Positions 60,903 to 64,000 of a DNA stretch of 64,000 bases are shown here, piece by piece. Below the pieces are notes generated by a model. That model worked only from the letters and a program-made list of their open reading frames with translations, did not search any database and was not told the origin of the DNA. The translations under genes and the position numbers were made by a program. This stretch comes from Arenicola marina (lineage: Eukaryota; Annelida; Polychaeta; Arenicolidae), in assembly GCA_964019135.1 (NCBI GenBank), contig OZ025249.1, forward strand, positions 3,906,001 through 3,970,000. The letters run 5' to 3'. Numbering within the stretch: position 1 is the stretch's first letter; each line of letters starts with the position of its first letter.

Positions 60903-63900
60903 GTGAGGCTGGTGACTATTCCAGGTGGTCGACCTACTGAATTCACTCTACAGGTGAGACTGGTGACTATTCCAGGTGGTCGACCTACTGAATTCACTCT
61001 ACAGGTGAGACTGGTGACTATTCCAGGTGGTCGACCTACTGAATTCACTCTACAGGTGAGACTGGTGACTATTCCAGGTGGTCGACCTGCTTAACTCATT
61101 CTACAGGTGAGACTGGTGACCATTCCAGGTGGTCGACCTGCTTAATTCACTCTACAGGTGAGACTGGTGACCATTCCAGAGGGTCAACCTGCTTAATTCA
61201 CTCTACAGGTGAGACTGGTGACCATTCCAGGTGGTCGACCTGCTTAATTCACTCTACAGGTGAGAATGGTGACCATTCCAGGTGGTCGACCTGCTTAACT
61301 CATTCTACAGGTGAGACTGGTGACCATTCCAGAGGGTCGACCTGCTTAATTCACTTTACATGTGAGACTGGTGACCATTCCAGGTGGTCGACCTGCTTAA
61401 TTCACTTTACATGTGAGACTGGTGACCATTCCAGGTGGTCGACCTGCTTAATTCACTCTACAGGTGAGACTGGTGACTATTCCAGGTGGTCGACCTGCTT
61501 AATTCACTCTACAGGTGAGACTGGTGACCATTCCAGGTGGTCGACCTGCTTAATTCACTCTACAGGTGAGACTGGTGACCATTCCAGAGGGTCAACCTGC
61601 CTAATTCACTTTACATGTGAGACTGGTGACCATTCCAGGTGGTCGATCTGCCTAATTCACTCTACAGGTGAGACTGGTGACCATTCCAGAGGGTCAACCT
61701 GTTTACGTGCGGATTACCTTGTCTACCTCGTGTAATTACTAGACATTGGCCTCAATATATGAAAGCGGTTTTCCTGTTGCATTAACAGTGTCATTCGTAA
61801 TACCTACTTGATTCTGGATGATTAGATATTTTTGTTTTTGATGACTAGGTCATTGCAACATTTAATGACTTGGCAAGTGCTATGCTAAATGTGTCTTTCT
61901 TTACTCTTATCTTTGCCTTATAACTAATTAATTTGCCTCATGACCGTCTGGCTTTGTCAGATGAGTAGAAAAAACCGTTGTCGAATATATACTTTTGTCT
62001 ATGACGTTGGCTAGGTGGCCTAGACATTGGCTATGTCTAACTGCACATTATGTCTAGTATCTAGTGCCTAGACGTTGTCTATGTCTAACTGCACATTATA
62101 TCTAGTATTTTAGTGCCTAGACGTTGTCTATTTCTAACTGCACATTATGTCTAGTGTGTAGTACCTAGACGTTGTCTGTGTCTAACTGCATATTACGTCT
62201 AGTATCTAGGGCCTATACGTTGTCTTTGGCTAACTGCAGACTATTGCTAGCGTCTAGTGCCTAGACGTTGTCTTTGTCTAACTGCACACTATTTCTAGCA
62301 TATCGTGCCTAGACGCTGTCGATGTCTAACTGAACATTACGTCTAGTGTCTAGGGCCTATACGTTGTCTATGTCTAACTGCAGACTATTTCTAACGTCTC
62401 GTGCCTAGTCGTTGTCTTTGTCTAACTGCACATTACGTCTAGTGTCTAGGGCCTATATGTTGTCTATGTCTAACTGCACATTATGTCTAGTGTCTAATGC
62501 CTAGACGTTGTCTGTGTCTAACTGCACATTACGTCTAGTATCTAGAGCCTATACGTTGTCTTTTGCTAACTGCAGACTATAGCTTGCGTCTAGTGCCTAG
62601 ACGTTGTCTTTGTCTAACTGCACACTATTTCTAGCATCTCGTGCCTAAACGCTGTCGATGTCTAACTGAATATTACGTCGAGTGTCTAGGGCCTATACGT
62701 TGTCTATGCCTAACTGCAGACTATTTCTAGCGTCTCGTGCCTAGACGTTGTCTTTGTCTAACTGCACATTACGTCTAGTGTCTAGGGCCTATACGTTGTC
62801 TATGTCTAACTGCAGACTATTTCTAGCGTCTCGTGCCTAGACGTTGTCTTTGTCTAATTGCACATTACGTCTAGTATCTAGGGCCTATACGTTGTCTTTG
62901 GCTAACTGCAGACTATTGCTAGCGTCTAGTGCCTAGACGTTGTCTTTGTCTAACTGCACACTATTTCTAGCATCTCGTGCCTAAACGCTGTCGATGTCTA
63001 ACTGAATATTACGTCGAGTGTCTAGGGCCTATACGTTGTCTATGCCTAACTGCAGACTATTTCTAGCGTCTCGTGCCTAGACGTTGTCTTTGTCTAACTG
63101 CACATTACGTCTAGTGTCTAGGGCCTATACGTTGTCTATGTCTAACTGCAGACTATTTCTAGCGTCTCGTGCCTAGACGTTGTCTTTGTCTAATTGCGCA
63201 TTACGTCTAGTGTCTAGGGCCTATACGTTGTCTTTGGCTAACTGCAGACTATTGCTAGCGTCTAGTGCCTAGACGTTGTCTTTGTCTAACTGCACACTAT
63301 TTCTAACATCTTGTGCCTAGGCGCTGTCGATGTCTAACTGCACGTTACGTCTAGTGTCTAAGGCCTATACGTTGTCTATGTCTAACTGCAGACTATTGCT
63401 AGAATCTCGTGCCTAGACGTTGTCTTTGTCAAACTGCACATTATGTCTAGTGCCTAATGCCTAGACGTTGTCGATGTCTAACTGCACATTACGTCTAGTG
63501 TCTAGGGCCTATACGTTGTCTATGTCTAACTGCAGACTATTGCTAGCGTCTAGTGTCTAGACGTTGTCTTTGTCAAACTGCACATAATGTCTAGTGTCTA
63601 ATGCCTAGACGTTGTCGATGTCTAACTGCATATTACGTCTAGTGTCTAGGGCCTAGACGTTGTCTATGTCTAAACGGCCTTTGTCTCCATAATCGTCCCG
63701 GCCTTTCCTAATGGATCGATACTATACATTTGTCTATGTCTATCTGCACATCATGTCTAGTGTCTAGTGCCTGGACGCTGTATTTTATGTCCGCCGCTCC
63801 CCCCCCCCCTACAGCCTGTTCGACGCTGCCCTCGACAAGTATGACGTGTACAAGGTGGAGACCATTGGCGACGCCTACATGGTCGTCAGCGGGCTGCCCG

Positions 63901-64000
63901 AGAAGAACGAGAACCACGTGCTCGAGATCGCAGATATGTCCCTGGACATCCGGGAGGCCGTCAGTCAGTTCAAGATCCCGCACCTCCCGGATCACAAGCT
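59074..64000 (+). CDS. Membrane guanylate cyclase with NIT-like extracellular domain (5' part; exons 59074-60902 and 63815-64000, continues beyond window)
   Basis: The product should make cGMP from GTP at the cell membrane. Exon 1 encodes 609 residues plus two bases: a Ser/Gly/His-rich cytosolic N-terminus (1-125), TM1 (about 128-152), an extracellular region (153-495) with NIT-like helices ([16 protein letters not shown], about 175-190), TM2 (about 497-519), a signalling helix ([33 protein letters not shown]-type, about 538-565) and the start of the cyclase domain ([15 protein letters not shown], metal-binding Asp at 585). Exon 2 continues [20 protein letters not shown]; the Glu of [10 protein letters not shown] is the purine-selecting residue of guanylate rather than adenylate cyclases. 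Four N-glycosylation sequons (247, 278, 284, 333) all lie between the TMs, supporting topology. A Gly/Ala/Arg-rich insert (192-236) is unusual. Start: first in-frame ATG after an upstream stop. In the annelid Platynereis, NIT-domain cyclases act in nitric oxide signalling; that role here is inference. Confidence 0.9.
60867..61705 (+). repeat. 51-bp minisatellite made of exon end plus 5' splice site, about 16 units
   Basis: The first unit begins inside the cyclase exon (60867) and includes the last 36 exon bases (encoding [11 protein letters not shown]) and the donor. The same sequence, ATTCCAGGTGGTCGACCT to CTCTACAGGTGAGACTGGTG, then repeats every 51 bp through the intron start. The four copies next to the exon match it almost perfectly. 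Later copies read CTGCTTAATTCACT, which still encodes Leu-Leu-Asn-Ser. Three or four have TTTACATGTGAG, losing the G before the GT. Confidence 0.95.
60903..63814 (+). other. Phase-2 intron of the cyclase gene, largely minisatellite
   Basis: A GT-AG intron of about 2.9 kb: donor CAG then GTGAGG, acceptor of C-run plus TACAG. It splits a Ser codon (AG|C) inside the cyclase catalytic domain. About 0.8 kb is the exon-derived 51-bp array, about 1.8 kb is a 48-bp array, and about 0.3 kb between (61706-62004) is unique AT-rich sequence. Confidence 0.85.
62005..63775. repeat. 48-bp minisatellite with 7-unit (336-bp) higher-order repeat, about 37 units
   Basis: The unit contains CTAGACGTTGTCTATGTCTA then ACTGCACATTACGTCTAGTG. 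A landmark variant (CTAAACGCTGTCGATGTC) at 62645 and 62981 shows a 336-bp, seven-monomer higher-order repeat. It lies wholly in the cyclase intron, ending about 40 bp before the acceptor. Confidence 0.94.
63815..64000 (+). other. Second recognised cyclase exon (partial, runs off the window)
   Basis: It starts after TACAG at 63814 and encodes the heart of the catalytic domain: [18 protein letters not shown], then [17 protein letters not shown] and [15 protein letters not shown], open to the last base. The window ends in mid-domain, before the usual HSG motif. Confidence 0.92.

Noticed and set aside
1-64000. Coding selection inferred from array periods divisible by three
   Set aside because: Periods 21, 27, 33, 42, 48 and 51 are multiples of three, but about as many (26, 28, 29, 31, 34, 41, 44, 49) are not; no clear excess over the one-third to one-half expected in a small sample.
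1-64000. Array periods locked to multiples of the helical turn
   Set aside because: 21, 31 (three times), 41 and 42 bp fit, but 26-29, 33-34, 44 and 48-49 do not; about a third fit, close to chance.
1-64000. CRISPR-like array interpretation of the regular repeats
   Set aside because: Repeats are contiguous without unique spacers, and the window is clearly from an animal genome (spliced cyclase gene, LINEs).

Overview
This window looks like an invertebrate animal genome and carries one clear protein-coding gene. At the right edge (about 59,025-64,000, + strand) is the 5' part of a membrane guanylate cyclase of the NIT-domain type: two membrane segments, an extracellular NIT-like sensor, then a class III cyclase domain. 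This architecture, degenerate non-LTR retrotransposons (LINEs) and a very high minisatellite load suggest a marine invertebrate, perhaps a lophotrochozoan. The taxon is inference; the sequence does not fix it.

The rest is dominated by tandem repeats. About 18 minisatellite families with periods of 21-51 bp, plus a 91-bp higher-order pyrimidine repeat, fill roughly half the window (about 33 kb). Most are unrelated in sequence. Nearly all the long open frames are by-products of these arrays and are not annotated as genes.

Layout. 1-6,972 and 12,309-18,369 are two roughly 99% identical direct copies of one segment, each carrying a LINE 3' end, a 51-bp array and a 33-bp array. A third, older and inverted copy of the 33-bp array and its flank lies at 22,906-24,190. 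Between the direct copies is a 3.8-kb G-rich 49-bp array. A degenerate LINE (+) lies at 19,135-20,945. Then come a 29-bp array whose unit copies the tRNA D-arm/A box (21.4-22.5 kb), a 5.5-kb array of about 178 31-bp units built on the CACGTG E-box (26.6-32.1 kb), two further 31-bp arrays (32.7-33.2 and 34.3-35.5 kb), a 27-bp array (37.0-39.8 kb), a 1.5-kb polypyrimidine array (41.6-43.1 kb), and 41-, 42- and 21-bp arrays (43.5-48.6 kb). A 44-bp array (49.9-54.0 kb) contains an internal near-perfect 1.7-1.86-kb duplication. A 200-N assembly gap (54,229-54,428), a second degenerate LINE (-), and 34- and 28-bp arrays lead up to the cyclase gene.

The most interesting feature is in the cyclase gene. 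The last 36 bases of its big exon, with the 5' splice site, are the founder unit of a 51-bp minisatellite that runs about 0.8 kb into the intron, so about 16 copies of exon end plus donor site lie in a row. A second 48-bp array with a 7-unit higher-order repeat fills most of the rest of that intron. Other candidates are a CRE-TATA-short-exon cassette at 47.35-47.48 kb and a CLEAR/E-box cluster at 25.57-25.65 kb. Near-identical direct copies and the nearby gap mean that false (haplotypic) duplication in the assembly must be considered.
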